Shown here in pieces: positions 1 through 8,279 of a DNA stretch of 38,352 bases (within the stretch, counting starts at the first letter, position 1; every line of letters begins with the position of its first letter). Under the pieces are notes generated by a model that was not told the DNA's origin, searched no databases, and was given only the letters and a program-made list of their open reading frames with translations. The DNA lies in IMG/VR virus record IMGVR_UViG_3300029787_000130, positions 1 to 38,352 of that record, one strand, 5' to 3'. The stretch is from a virus. Made by a program: the position numbers and the translations under genes.

Positions 1-1157
1 CACTCGTACTGCAATTCGTCATGAACGAACGCTAGTTGATGAGTGTGTGGATAATTTTTTGTTATTAATTCGTTGGCAATAACCATCCATCGTTTTGCAA
101 TAACTCCTGCCGAGCATTGAAGGAGGTAGTTCAAGGCTTTGTGCGGGCTATCTACTAAGACTCTTCGTCCATCAATAGCTTTAAGCCAACCTGTTTTACC
201 TTTTTCTTTAACTGCTTCTAATAACTCAGCTAATCCATCAATTGCAGCAACGTAAGCTGCTCTTATTTCTTTTCCTTTCTTGGCTGCTTGTGTCTCTGAT
301 AAGGTGCTGTCGTAGGACAGACCTAACTTGAGATTTCCAGCCCCATAAAGAAAGGCATACGAAATCGTCTTCACAAGTCTTCTAGATACAGTTGTTCCTA
401 CTATTTCAGAAACCTTGTCAGCATTAACCTGATGAATATCTCCGTTGAGAAGTATGTCCGCATATCTACCACCGTCATACCTAGCTAAATAATGAGCTAA
501 TATTCTTAACTCAATTCCGGCTAAATCAGCTCCAACCATCACCATCTCGGGAGAGGGTATGAATAACGCTCGAAACTCCAGTCCAGCAGGGACTTGTGCG
601 AGATTCGGATTACGATGGCTTGCTCTAAAAGTATTAGTATTTACTGAGCAATGATGATGAATCCTTTTATTGGCAGTAACAAGCTTGAGCCAAGCGTTCA
701 CGCCTTCGGATATCATTCCAAGCGATTTCTTTATCGTCAAACATTTCGCACATTGAAGCGAGAAGGGAATATTTATCTCCGTCAATGTAGTCTCGTCTAT
801 AATTGGTTTCCCAGTCGTAGTGGTCTTGGTCAGTTTGACATTCAAACGATTCGTAAGAATCCATGCTATGTGATCTCGTGATGTAGGGTTAAATTCTTTT
901 AGTCTTTGGAACTCTGCTCCAGCTCTATATCCTTGTGTAGAGTTATCTCGTTTAGGAGTGAACAACGCTCCTCCAATGAGAGTCCATTCGTTCCGAAGTA
1001 TTTCAGTAAGTTCTTCCATCTCTCTTCGGAGAGATGACTCAAGTTCGAGAGCTTTTTGTTCATTAAATGTCCATCCATGTATTTCTTGTTCGGTTAATAT
1101 TTGTGCGACTCGATGTTCTAATTGACACGAGTCATCAAGGGGCGGAAGTGCTCGCAT
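1..1157 (-). CDS. DNA polymerase, family A, polymerase domain (T7 gp5-like, 3' end outside window)
   Basis: Replicative DNA polymerase of the T7 gp5 type. My translation shows, in order, the region matching T7 'FNPSSRDHI' (here FNPTSRDHI), NPNLAQVP, motif A GADLAGIELR, the O-helix motif B RRLVKTISYAFLYGAG, and motif C VHDE near the window edge, so the catalytic Asp residues are present. The frame is open from an ATG at 1157, shortly after an in-frame TAA, and runs off the window; about 60 residues are missing. The 3'-5' exonuclease half lies upstream in another frame, with a 40-base overlap. I see no Shine-Dalgarno before the ATG at 1157, so this is either a separate reinitiated gene or the second half of a frameshifted gp5. 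Confidence 0.9.
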   Translation of the reverse strand, partial: MRALPPLDDSCQLEHRVAQILTEQEIHGWTFNEQKALELESSLRREMEELTEILRNEWTLIGGALFTPKRDNSTQGYRAGAEFQRLKEFNPTSRDHIAWILTNRLNVKLTKTTTTGKPIIDETTLTEINIPFSLQCAKCLTIKKSLGMISEGVNAWLKLVTANKRIHHHCSVNTNTFRASHRNPNLAQVPAGLEFRALFIPSPEMVMVGADLAGIELRILAHYLARYDGGRYADILLNGDIHQVNADKVSEIVGTTVSRRLVKTISYAFLYGAGNLKLGLSYDSTLSETQAAKKGKEIRAAYVAAIDGLAELLEAVKEKGKTGWLKAIDGRRVLVDSPHKALNYLLQCSAGVIAKRWMVIANELITKNYPHTHQLAFVHDELQYE

Positions 1158-1651
1158 AATTTAGTTGTAACGTGTACGTCTTGTACACAATAATCTTGCA
1201 TTTCTTGTGACCATTCTTTCCAGTCACTGGTTTTTCCAAATTCACCTTTGTATTCGCCTAAGCGATATCCATAACTTTCTAAACTGTGTCGTCCATATAG
1301 CTGTAATGGCATTCTTTGCCACTGTCTTTTCTTATCTACCTCAATCATGTTTGGATGATACAGCCTAGATAAAACAAGAGTATCAAGAACATCCCCGTCA
1401 TACTTAAACCAAGGATAAGTTTTCCGAAGAACAGGTAAATCATAGCCAATAATATTATGACCAATGATGACATCAGCATTGGATAACCAATGCAAACCTT
1501 CCGTGATCGGGTAGCAGTCACCACCTTGATTATTAAATACGAAGGTTTCTTCTTTCGTGGAGTCGTAGATGGCAATGCAATGTATCTCAGATACGTCATG
1601 GTATAGTCCGTTAGTTTCGCAATCAAAGACGAGCATTTGGTTTTCCGACAT
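1118..1651 (-). CDS. DNA polymerase 3'-5' exonuclease domain (N-terminal part of T7 gp5)
   Basis: Proofreading exonuclease half of the T7-like DNA polymerase, 177 aa. Exo I is FDCETNGL (DxE, residues about 9-16), Exo II is HNIIGYDLPVL (about 64-74), and Exo III is YCVQDVHVT (about 153-161), so the metal ligands are all present. T7 gp5 is one protein of 704 aa; here the frame stops right after Exo III (…EHFRPLMTRVN). A -1 shift at the run of four C before 'TTGATGAC' would join EHFRP directly to LDDSCQLEHRVAQ, which aligns with the T7 linker EHRAAWLL. The ATG at 1651 has a good AAGGA 8 nt upstream. It is preceded by the primase-helicase gene after a 65-nt gap. Confidence 0.9.
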   Translation of the reverse strand: MSENQMLVFDCETNGLYHDVSEIHCIAIYDSTKEETFVFNNQGGDCYPITEGLHWLSNADVIIGHNIIGYDLPVLRKTYPWFKYDGDVLDTLVLSRLYHPNMIEVDKKRQWQRMPLQLYGRHSLESYGYRLGEYKGEFGKTSDWKEWSQEMQDYCVQDVHVTTKLCEHFRPLMTRVN

Positions 1652-1716
1652 ATGTTTTGTCCTTAAACTTTGCTTTCTTTTTGGCTTGTTTTGTAGGTGG
1701 TTTAGGTGACTTCAAT

Positions 1717-3279
1717 TCAGAAGTCTGTGTTGGTATTGAAAATTGCGTCCGTAGTTTCATTAAATTTACAGGTGGTTTTATCGTATTTAAGTGATGCAGC
1801 TACGCCTGTCTCGCCTGAGTATCTGTTTTTGAGGACTCTTAAAATAGAGACATCATCTTCAGCTTGTTGATCTCTTTCTAAAGCAAGTACGGTATCTGAT
1901 AACTGACTTATTGCTTGACTACCTCTAAGTTGTCCCAATGAAACACGAGCACCCTCAGTGTGATCTTTATCAGTCTGGGTTCGTCTTAAGTGAGATACTA
2001 GAAATAGTGTGATACCAGTCCTTTCAACTAAACTTCTTAGGTTAGTCATTGTCTGGTCTATCATTCTTCTTTCATCTCCATCTAATCCACTCAGCAATAT
2101 ACTGAGGTGGTCGAGAAATATAACCTTTATGTCCAGCCCGAGAGCCATATATTCGATTCGACTGTAGATAGTATCCGCAGATAAGCTACCAAAATGGTCG
2201 TATAAATAAAGGTTCCAATCATTGATAGTGGAATCATATGCTTCTTTTAATGTGGAGTATTCTTGTTCGCCAAGATGTAGGGCTTTACCCACAGCTACAG
2301 ACATAAGTCCTAATGCTGTTCGCCTGTTAGATTCCTCTAATGCGATGTAGCCAACTTTGACTCCCTCTTCTAATAGTTGAGTAGCCAGTTGACGACAAAA
2401 TGTGCTCTTACCTTGACCTGTTCCTGCGGTTATTGTTGTAAGTTCGCCATAGCGAATGCCATGTGTTTTCTCTTGCAGTCCTTCCCATTTGTATTTGTGA
2501 TCACATGGGGGACTTGGTGTAGTGACTTGTTCTAATAAAGATTTACCATCAACTATCCCATCGGGTTGATACGGTTTAGCATCCCAGATAGCCCGTCTAA
2601 TAGCTTCAGAATCATTCGCTTGTAACGCATCTGACGCATCTTTGTATTGCTCCAAGCGAGCAATCTTGACTTTTCCCGAAGGTAAGACTGTCGCTGCTTC
2701 TTCAGTAGCTTTTCTTCCTGCGGTGTCATTGTCGAAGAATAAAACGATTTCCTCATATCCTTGAAATAAAGGTATTTGTTTTTGTAGGTCTTTTTTAGCT
2801 GACGCTGCGCCATGTGGTAACGAAACCATCGGCCAGTTTTCCATCGCTTCATAGCAGCTAACAGCATCTAGTTCTCCTTCCGTGATAACAATCCTTTTAC
2901 CGCTATTAGGGAAAAGATGCTGACCAAAAAGAGTGTCTGTAGTTTTGCCTTCATATTTAAAGTCCTTGGATTTAGTTTTTAGTTTGAATCCTTTAAGCTG
3001 TCCAGAACTGTCGAAATAAGGGAAGCGTAAGTGTGTCTCGTCTCTGTAGATTTTGTATTTTTCGCAGGTTTTTTCACTGATATTTCGTTTTTGCAGCCTT
3101 TGGGCTGATCCTTTAAAAGTGACATTGCTTTGCATGTGATGAGTGTGTTGGATGTCATTGCCTTCTGTATAGTGTTGGCAACTGAAACAGTAGGTGTGAC
3201 CATCCGTGTATATGCCATTGGCATCGGATGATCCACATTTACTGCATGGTTCGTGTCGTATAAATTCGCTTTCTGTCAT
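1717..3279 (-). CDS. Primase-helicase (T7 gp4-like)
   Basis: Bifunctional fork protein that primes and unwinds DNA for the phage polymerase. The N-terminus has a zinc-binding motif (CSKC…CFSC, about residues 13-35). The TOPRIM domain shows ITEGELDAVSC and LFFDNDTAGRKA. The RecA-like helicase shows Walker A GTGQGKST, Walker B VIFLDHLSIL, and LFLVSHLRR and LRGSQAISQLSD as later helicase motifs. The length is that of T7 gp4A (about 560 aa) less a little. I choose the ATG at 3279 because it overlaps the endonuclease stop as ATGA, a coupling pattern repeated in this operon; a TTG three codons upstream (3288) is also open. Confidence 0.95.
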   Translation of the reverse strand: MTESEFIRHEPCSKCGSSDANGIYTDGHTYCFSCQHYTEGNDIQHTHHMQSNVTFKGSAQRLQKRNISEKTCEKYKIYRDETHLRFPYFDSSGQLKGFKLKTKSKDFKYEGKTTDTLFGQHLFPNSGKRIVITEGELDAVSCYEAMENWPMVSLPHGAASAKKDLQKQIPLFQGYEEIVLFFDNDTAGRKATEEAATVLPSGKVKIARLEQYKDASDALQANDSEAIRRAIWDAKPYQPDGIVDGKSLLEQVTTPSPPCDHKYKWEGLQEKTHGIRYGELTTITAGTGQGKSTFCRQLATQLLEEGVKVGYIALEESNRRTALGLMSVAVGKALHLGEQEYSTLKEAYDSTINDWNLYLYDHFGSLSADTIYSRIEYMALGLDIKVIFLDHLSILLSGLDGDERRMIDQTMTNLRSLVERTGITLFLVSHLRRTQTDKDHTEGARVSLGQLRGSQAISQLSDTVLALERDQQAEDDVSILRVLKNRYSGETGVAASLKYDKTTCKFNETTDAIFNTNTDF

Positions 3280-3626
3280 GTAAGCCAATCAATTGGAATG
3301 GCGTGAAAAGCACACCATCTTATGTTGTACCTCTTGCACCATTGTGCGTAGGTTGTCTTCGATTTTTTGCTAATTTTTTTATAAGGGTCTTGAAAGACCA
3401 TGCGTAGATCTATATCTGGATTTTCTTCAATAACTTGTCGAACTTTCCTTCTATCTTCTGGTCGCCAATATCCCTTTGTTTCTAGCACAACTCCGTTGGG
3501 CAGAATAAAATCAGGTGTGTATAAGTGTTGGATAGTATATGCAAAACTTACGCTTTCATATTCATAATCAACACCTAACTCACATAAAAGATCAGAGACT
3601 TTTTCCTCTAATCCTGATTTGAACAT
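3276..3626 (-). CDS. Endonuclease I, Holliday-junction resolvase (T7 gp3-like)
   Basis: Junction-resolving nuclease that debranches replicating phage DNA and helps break down host DNA. The 116-aa protein aligns along most of T7 gp3 (149 aa): FKSGLEEKVS, YTPDFILPNGVVLETKG, LRMVFQDP and IPIDWL. The T7 catalytic residues Glu20, Asp55, Glu65 and Lys67 have counterparts in GLEEKV, TPDF and ETKG. It lacks the basic C-terminal tail of T7 gp3. The start overlaps the SSB stop and its own stop overlaps the primase-helicase start, so the three are probably translated as a coupled unit. Confidence 0.95.
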   Translation of the reverse strand: MFKSGLEEKVSDLLCELGVDYEYESVSFAYTIQHLYTPDFILPNGVVLETKGYWRPEDRRKVRQVIEENPDIDLRMVFQDPYKKISKKSKTTYAQWCKRYNIRWCAFHAIPIDWLT

Positions 3627-4192
3627 TAGAAGTCATCGTCAACAACAACTTCCATTGAAGGAGTGACGTTAGGGTCATCAGCTTTAAATCCTGCTGTCTT
3701 ACCAAACAGTTCAGCTACACCACCTTCGTCCAAATCTCCTGTATCCACACCAGCACCGGCTTGAATGCTGACGAGTTGTACACCTGATAACTTAAGGCTA
3801 GTACCATAGGTAACGCCATCACGCAGTATGTAAGGTTTTTGATGAAAGCCAAGCTTAACTTTGGACCCTTCATACACAGGTGTATCTATATTTGTTATTG
3901 GTGTTCCTTCTGTATCAACTACAGGAGGTCTTTTATCTTCAGCCCATGAAAACTTAATTATAAATTTACCATCAGCTACTTCTTCCCAAGGCTCAGGTCG
4001 TAGAGTAGAACGCTTAGGATTCTTTAATTTTGATTCTGCCCATTTAAGACAGTCAGTTCTTTCAGTCTCAAGTGCTTCAACTACTTCACTTCCAACTACT
4101 GCCTTTAGTGAGTAACCAAACTTACTTGGTTTTAATATCGCCTGATAACCTTCAAGGGTTACAGGATCTTTTGTTACGTGTATGTTCTTCAT
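3626..4192 (-). CDS. Single-stranded DNA-binding protein (T7 gp2.5-like)
   Basis: 188-aa protein in the gp2.5 position between RNA polymerase and endonuclease I. The body is basic to neutral, with a region 'WAEDKRPPVVDTEGTPI' and 'GTSLKLSGVQLVSI' typical of cyanophage gp2.5 proteins. The C-terminus is acidic and ends in an aromatic residue (VVVDDDF), the hallmark tail through which T7 gp2.5 contacts the polymerase and helicase. The start overlaps the RNA polymerase stop by one base. The family call rests mainly on the tail, the size and the gene order. Confidence 0.88.
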   Translation of the reverse strand: MKNIHVTKDPVTLEGYQAILKPSKFGYSLKAVVGSEVVEALETERTDCLKWAESKLKNPKRSTLRPEPWEEVADGKFIIKFSWAEDKRPPVVDTEGTPITNIDTPVYEGSKVKLGFHQKPYILRDGVTYGTSLKLSGVQLVSIQAGAGVDTGDLDEGGVAELFGKTAGFKADDPNVTPSMEVVVDDDF

Positions 4193-6531
4193 TAACAGAA
4201 AAAATATGGTGAATCAATTACTTGGGATATAAAATCCATATCTCCAATAATCGGCGGTTCAGATTCTGCTCCAATTGCTTGGGCAAATTCTTTTAGGAAG
4301 TCACGCCCTGCGAACAGGTGCATGTATGTATCTCTCACTAGGTGGGATAAATGTGTCATATCTGTTGCTCTACATAAAACGGAATCATGTATCAAACTAA
4401 TTGGTGCATGAAACTGTGTTGCAGATAGATGTAGCAAGCTTGCATCTAATGAATGGATAAGATTAGGTGCAGTAGCATTTCGGTGATGTCTTATATCAAC
4501 TCCTAACTCGCCATCAGCTATCTTGATTTGAGTACGACCAAGCAGTTGTAGTTCGATTACCTTGGTGTTCATCTTCATTAATCGCTGAGTGACTCGAAAG
4601 CCTGATGGTGTTACCCATACGAATTGTTCGGCACCGTTTCTAATTGCATTTGCAACTTCTTTTTCTATCCATCTCATTACTTTCATCGGTCCCGGGACGA
4701 CCTCTTCCATGGCATCCCTTACCGCTTTAACGATTTGAGTTAGCTCTTCGTTTTCAATCTCGATATCTATATCATCAAAAGCATCGCGTATATATTGCCT
4801 GTTACTAAAAGGTTTAGAGTTATAAGGTATTGTCATAACTGTCTTCTTGGTTTTTTTCCTATCCCAGTAGGGACGTAACCTGTCAGGTATTTGATCTATA
4901 CATTGGTCAGCAATTAATTTATAAGCATCTTGAGGTTTCTTACTTGGTATAACGTTTACCATCTGAGCTGTTGACTTGTCTCGAGCCAAAGCAGCGAGCA
5001 CCTGTAATCCTGAGCAGGTTGCGTCAGTGGCTACAGGTAATCGTGTGATAGTACGAGATCCTTGAATAACTACTGCGTAGTATTCCTCGCAAGCTGCAAG
5101 AAATTGCCAAGGTTCGTCAACTGTTTCCCAATCTCCAATGTTATTTATTGGATCTGTGGCTACACGCTTGATGAGTTGTGTGTTATCAAGCGGCCACGCT
5201 AGTCTCTCGTCTAACGTTGCTTTATCAAGACCAAACGTTGTAGCTACTTGAAAAGCTAACCACTTCTTACCATCCTCAGTAATCTTATCTCCTTCAGCGA
5301 AGGTTAAGAGACTCTTACCAAAGTCAGTATCTTGAGGTGTAAGGAAGCTAGGTATAGGATATGCTCTACCCCTGTAATCAAAAGACCAAGGGATATAGTA
5401 GTCCTTACCTTTAAACTCTCGTACACAATTCATTGTCATACGAGTCCGACAGCTAGTCCGCCATTCATTAGCGTTTTTATTCTTAGCAATCGCAGCTCTC
5501 TTCTTCCACTCTTTACGAGCTAACTCGTTTGTATCAATATCAAAAGGTTTAGGGGGTTCGGCGTGATGTAGTACTGGTCTAAATTTTCCTACTGTTATCT
5601 CCCTCTCCTCCAACTCCTCAGCTACTTCTACTATGAAATCATTTAAATGATATTTAACCTTTTGTATAAGGTTCAGGAACTCATAAGTTTTTTCTCCCTG
5701 TATAGATAAGGGTACCCCCCTTCGCACCATTTCATGGCACTTGGCGACATCATTTAAGTAGTAACCACCATCATGTAATTGACTCCAATCTCTTGGTTCA
5801 ATTAACATCGGCCAGCTAATAGGAGAGAATAATTCTGTAAGACGTATAATCTCTTTTTTATGTATTTCAAATGCAGGAGTTGTTTTTAAATATGATTCTT
5901 TTCGGTTACCTCTTTGAATTATATTTTTAGCAAACCAACCCGATGATTCACAAAAGCAATCAAGGAACCATGTCCCTGTTTTAATACGTAACTGTAAATT
6001 CCAAGGTATCCATGTTTCTACATCAGCTTTACCAAACAGTACTTGCATAGACTTACGTTTATATTCAGTACCTTTGGCTTGATGCCAATAGTTTTCTTTT
6101 AATACTTTAAATAATCCCGGGGCTGTTGTTTCGTAAAATCTCATCTGGGCTTCAGCTTCTAACGCTTGACCTACAGCTTGAGCAATCTTAACTAATTTTC
6201 CATTTTCTTTTCTAAAGGAAAACACTTTATCAAATGTTACCTTTGCGGTGATAGCTGCTTGGGCTTCAGTATCTAAAGCACCAAGGTAAGGGAGCAATTC
6301 CATTAAATGACCAGCTCCTCCTACTGCTACCTTTCTTCTTTTCTTTTTCTTTTCATTTATTTGTTCAACTATTAATGGTAGGAGAGTATCTATTGAAGCT
6401 GAACCGAAAACTGTAGCCGAAGCGTAATCCTGTTCAAGTAATTTCTTGGTATTGGATCTGATCTTTTCTAAGCCACCACTTATTTGTTTTCGTTCAAATC
6501 TCTCCTGTCTTTCTAGATCGGCAGGAAGCAT
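4192..6531 (-). CDS. Phage DNA-directed RNA polymerase (T7 gp1-like)
   Basis: Single-subunit RNA polymerase that transcribes the middle and late phage genes from phage promoters. Visible catalytic motifs are DATCSGLQVLAAL (motif A Asp), KKTVMTIPYNSK (motif B, Lys and Tyr of the O/Y-helix), and LIHDSVLC (motif C HDS). The 779-aa length is shorter than T7 (883 aa) and fits cyanopodovirus polymerases. The C-terminus is SPYFFC, where T7 has an aromatic FAFA end. The ATG at 6531 has no clear Shine-Dalgarno. A terminator, an attP and a dyad site lie just upstream, so it probably has its own promoter or is reached by readthrough from the early region. Confidence 0.96.
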   Translation of the reverse strand: MLPADLERQERFERKQISGGLEKIRSNTKKLLEQDYASATVFGSASIDTLLPLIVEQINEKKKKRRKVAVGGAGHLMELLPYLGALDTEAQAAITAKVTFDKVFSFRKENGKLVKIAQAVGQALEAEAQMRFYETTAPGLFKVLKENYWHQAKGTEYKRKSMQVLFGKADVETWIPWNLQLRIKTGTWFLDCFCESSGWFAKNIIQRGNRKESYLKTTPAFEIHKKEIIRLTELFSPISWPMLIEPRDWSQLHDGGYYLNDVAKCHEMVRRGVPLSIQGEKTYEFLNLIQKVKYHLNDFIVEVAEELEEREITVGKFRPVLHHAEPPKPFDIDTNELARKEWKKRAAIAKNKNANEWRTSCRTRMTMNCVREFKGKDYYIPWSFDYRGRAYPIPSFLTPQDTDFGKSLLTFAEGDKITEDGKKWLAFQVATTFGLDKATLDERLAWPLDNTQLIKRVATDPINNIGDWETVDEPWQFLAACEEYYAVVIQGSRTITRLPVATDATCSGLQVLAALARDKSTAQMVNVIPSKKPQDAYKLIADQCIDQIPDRLRPYWDRKKTKKTVMTIPYNSKPFSNRQYIRDAFDDIDIEIENEELTQIVKAVRDAMEEVVPGPMKVMRWIEKEVANAIRNGAEQFVWVTPSGFRVTQRLMKMNTKVIELQLLGRTQIKIADGELGVDIRHHRNATAPNLIHSLDASLLHLSATQFHAPISLIHDSVLCRATDMTHLSHLVRDTYMHLFAGRDFLKEFAQAIGAESEPPIIGDMDFISQVIDSPYFFC
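5696..5721 (-). promoter_or_regulatory. 26-bp repeat copy 1, candidate phage RNA polymerase promoter inside gene 1
   Basis: On the minus strand the core reads CCCTTATCTATACAGGGAGA, preceded by AGGGGGGTA. It matches a second copy at 12473-12498 at 25 of 26 positions. The end resembles the T7 class promoter end CTATAGGGAGA. It lies within the RNA polymerase coding frame (residues VPLSIQGE), so coding constraint alone cannot explain its match to a non-coding site. The promoter role is inferred. Confidence 0.6.
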
Positions 6532-6583
6532 TATGAGTGTGTAAAGGTAGTAATTACGTTGCGCGGGATTTAATTATCCTGCG

Positions 6584-6599
6584 TATACTAAGGTGTATA
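6584..6599. promoter_or_regulatory. 16-bp dyad site, copy a
   Basis: Minus-strand sequence TATACACCTTAGTATA: 5-bp inverted arms around a 6-bp spacer. It sits between the terminator at 6620-6650 and the RNA polymerase start and is identical to the copy at 9952-9967. It could be an operator for a dimeric regulator or a small RNA hairpin in the polymerase leader. Confidence 0.6.
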
Positions 6600-6619
6600 G
6601 GTTTATAAACGACTGCAAT

Positions 6620-6650
6620 AAAAAAGATCTCAGCTATATTAGCCGAGATC
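6620..6650 (-). terminator. Rho-independent terminator after attP, before the RNA polymerase gene
   Basis: Minus-strand hairpin GATCTCGGCT-AATAT-AGCTGAGATC, ten pairs with one G-U, followed by TTTTTATT. It would stop host transcription that comes through the integrase and attP before it reaches the phage RNA polymerase gene. Confidence 0.8.
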
Positions 6651-6680
6651 GTATACAGGTATGTATTTTACTTAACGCTT

Positions 6681-6721
6681 GATTTTAAGTCCGGCGCGTC
6701 TACCAATTCCGCCACACTCCC
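6681..6721 (-). other. attP core: 5' half of a tRNA-Leu(UAA) gene
   Basis: The minus strand reads as a bacterial tRNA-Leu from the 5' end (GGGAGTGTGGCGGAATTGG…) through the D-arm (TAGACGC) and the anticodon loop CTTAAAA, anticodon UAA. Similarity ends two bases into the 3' side of the anticodon stem, and no T-arm follows. About 41 bp therefore match a tRNA gene, with the crossover region near the anticodon loop, as usual for tyrosine recombinases. It lies just downstream of the integrase. P-SSP7 is known to carry a similar tRNA-Leu match of about 42 bp. A functional tRNA is not encoded. Confidence 0.88.
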
Positions 6722-6793
6722 AGTGGATCTCGGCGAAATTATTGTAACAGACACGCTTAACATATATCAAAAACGTTAATAAAAATACTGTTA

Positions 6794-7777
6794 TCAAGAC
6801 CTTGCGGACGCGGCGGATAACGCCACATTTGGATTTGCAAAGTCAATTGAGTTGGCGCGGGCTACTGCCTGATCATCACGAGTATGTAGGTATCTCTCAC
6901 AACTACGAGTTGAAGATGAACCTAAATGCTGCTTGATCTCGATCACATGTTTACCACTTTCTGCTAACAAAGTTCCACATGTATGTCTAAGTCCATGGAA
7001 TTTCCAAGGGCTATCTTCTCCTGTTGGTTTACCAATATAAGTTAGACACTTATGCCATTGACGTGAAAGAGTTTTTTGTCTAGCTTTCATGTTGTTACCA
7101 GACCAATCTTCACGGAATGTATAACCCCATGGTTCTTGACGACTCATACGTTCCGTTAACATTGGAACTAATGCATCGTGAATACCAAGAGATCGTATTG
7201 GTGTCCTTTTATTTTTAGGTTTGTAAATGATCATAGATTGGTGTTGAAGATTAATGCGATCATTAGTTAATTGCAAAATCTTTCCCAATCTAATACCAGT
7301 TAAAGCAGCGAAGAATATGACATCTGCAAGACCATCATTACATAAACGATTTCTTGCAAAATCAATCATGGCATGCACTTCTTCAGTTTTGTAAGCATAG
7401 CGTTCTTGGGCATCTTCATTCTCATCGAACGTCATAAATGTGGGAACTTTCCAGTTCTTATCTAAGAGATCCATGAACATGCAGTACCTAAGAACACCTG
7501 AGATAGCTGACTTGTATCTGTTGAGTGTGCCATTTTTTTTGCCATAAGTGTTTTTCATTTCCAATTGATCTTCAAGTATCATCCTTGCGGTGATCTTATG
7601 TGGATCAAATTTTGGAGAATGACCAAACAATTCGCAAAACTTGTTAGAGTTTCTTATTGCATTTTCTCTACCACCTCGTCCTTCTGCCCATTTAGGGTTA
7701 GTACGGATGGCAAAGTCCCTGCATTCTTTCCATGTGATTTTAGGTTTAGTCATAAAGGGTTTCTTTAAGGTCATCAA
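6794..7777 (-). CDS. int: Tyrosine-family site-specific integrase
   Basis: Phage integrase, 327 aa, expected to recombine the adjacent attP with a host tRNA-Leu gene. An N-terminal SAM-like core-binding domain (about 1-130) is followed by the catalytic domain with Arg in ALTGIRLGKILQL, Lys in IYKPKNKRTP, the H-x-x-R box HGLRHTCGTLLAESG, the later His in KQHLGSSST, and the nucleophile Tyr in CERYLH. All catalytic positions are filled. The ATG at 7777 overlaps the upstream regulator and has AAGG about 9 nt before it; an ATG at 7753 overlapping the regulator stop is an alternative. Its position between a winged-helix regulator and attP makes a compact integration module. Confidence 0.95.
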   Translation of the reverse strand: MMTLKKPFMTKPKITWKECRDFAIRTNPKWAEGRGGRENAIRNSNKFCELFGHSPKFDPHKITARMILEDQLEMKNTYGKKNGTLNRYKSAISGVLRYCMFMDLLDKNWKVPTFMTFDENEDAQERYAYKTEEVHAMIDFARNRLCNDGLADVIFFAALTGIRLGKILQLTNDRINLQHQSMIIYKPKNKRTPIRSLGIHDALVPMLTERMSRQEPWGYTFREDWSGNNMKARQKTLSRQWHKCLTYIGKPTGEDSPWKFHGLRHTCGTLLAESGKHVIEIKQHLGSSSTRSCERYLHTRDDQAVARANSIDFANPNVALSAASARS

Positions 7778-8114
7778 TCAGTGCCTTGCCTTGTTTAGTA
7801 AGGACGAGTTGATACCTTCTCAGATTAGAAGGATCTCTCTCCTTGCTAATCAGGTTAAGCCCCGCTTTTTCTTTGTAACGATGAATCTCTGCTAGGTAAT
7901 CAGTATTCCTGCTACCAGCAGCATTCGAGTAACCCAATGCAGCTTCCATCGCTTGCTTATGACATCCATCATGAGATGCGATGTATAAGAAAGTTAGTTG
8001 TAACTGCAATGGCATTTCAGGATCAAATATCATAAACTTCTTCATACATTTGAAGAGTTTATGCATCTGAGTGTCAGTCAGTTGATCCTTCCATGGGTCT
8101 GTCCCTCTCTCCAT
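7746..8114 (-). CDS. Winged-helix (MarR-like) transcription regulator
   Basis: 122-aa protein. Residues about 20-122 look like a MarR-type winged helix: LQLTFLYIASHDGCHKQAMEAALG as helices up to the recognition helix, then AGLNLISKERDPSNLRRYQLVLTKQGKALIDDL, with the β-wing and the typical 'LT.QG..L' ending. MarR proteins bind short pseudo-palindromes as dimers. It overlaps the integrase start by 32 bases and is itself overlapped by the 58-aa ORF, so all three are probably one transcript. A role in the choice between lysis and integration, or in early gene control, is inferred from position only. The nearby 16-bp dyads are plausible targets. Confidence 0.65.
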   Translation of the reverse strand: MERGTDPWKDQLTDTQMHKLFKCMKKFMIFDPEMPLQLQLTFLYIASHDGCHKQAMEAALGYSNAAGSRNTDYLAEIHRYKEKAGLNLISKERDPSNLRRYQLVLTKQGKALIDDLKETLYD

Positions 8115-8250
8115 CGTTCAAAGGTGGTTGTTGGATTTGTCCTGCCGGACACGTATACTGTAACACGAATCTACCGACATGTATATCAAAGTCGCAAAAC
8201 TTTTCTTTATCCATGCCTAAATAGAAGTCGCCTTTGGAGAAAAGTTTCAT
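8074..8250 (-). CDS. 58-aa hypothetical protein heading the integration module
   Basis: Small ORF starting MKLFSKGDFYLGMDKEKFCDF and ending RPMEGSTD. It overlaps the start of the winged-helix gene by 41 bases in another frame. The N-terminal 37 residues have ordinary protein composition; the C-terminal 20 lie in the overlap and look less constrained. No family recognised. It is the first ORF after a candidate sigma-70 promoter at 8280-8307. Without it, about 210 bases would be empty in an otherwise packed genome. Confidence 0.5.
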   Translation of the reverse strand: MKLFSKGDFYLGMDKEKFCDFDIHVGRFVLQYTCPAGQIQQPPLNDGERDRPMEGSTD

Positions 8251-8279
8251 CTAAAAGTAATTTAAATAAGAAGTAGTAA

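Noticed and set aside
667-864. 65-aa minus-strand frame inside the DNA polymerase
   Set aside because: The polymerase frame is continuous here and aligns with T7 gp5, so this is a shadow.
6681-6735. A functional tRNA-Leu gene
   Set aside because: Only the 5' half is present; no T-arm or 3' acceptor strand follows.
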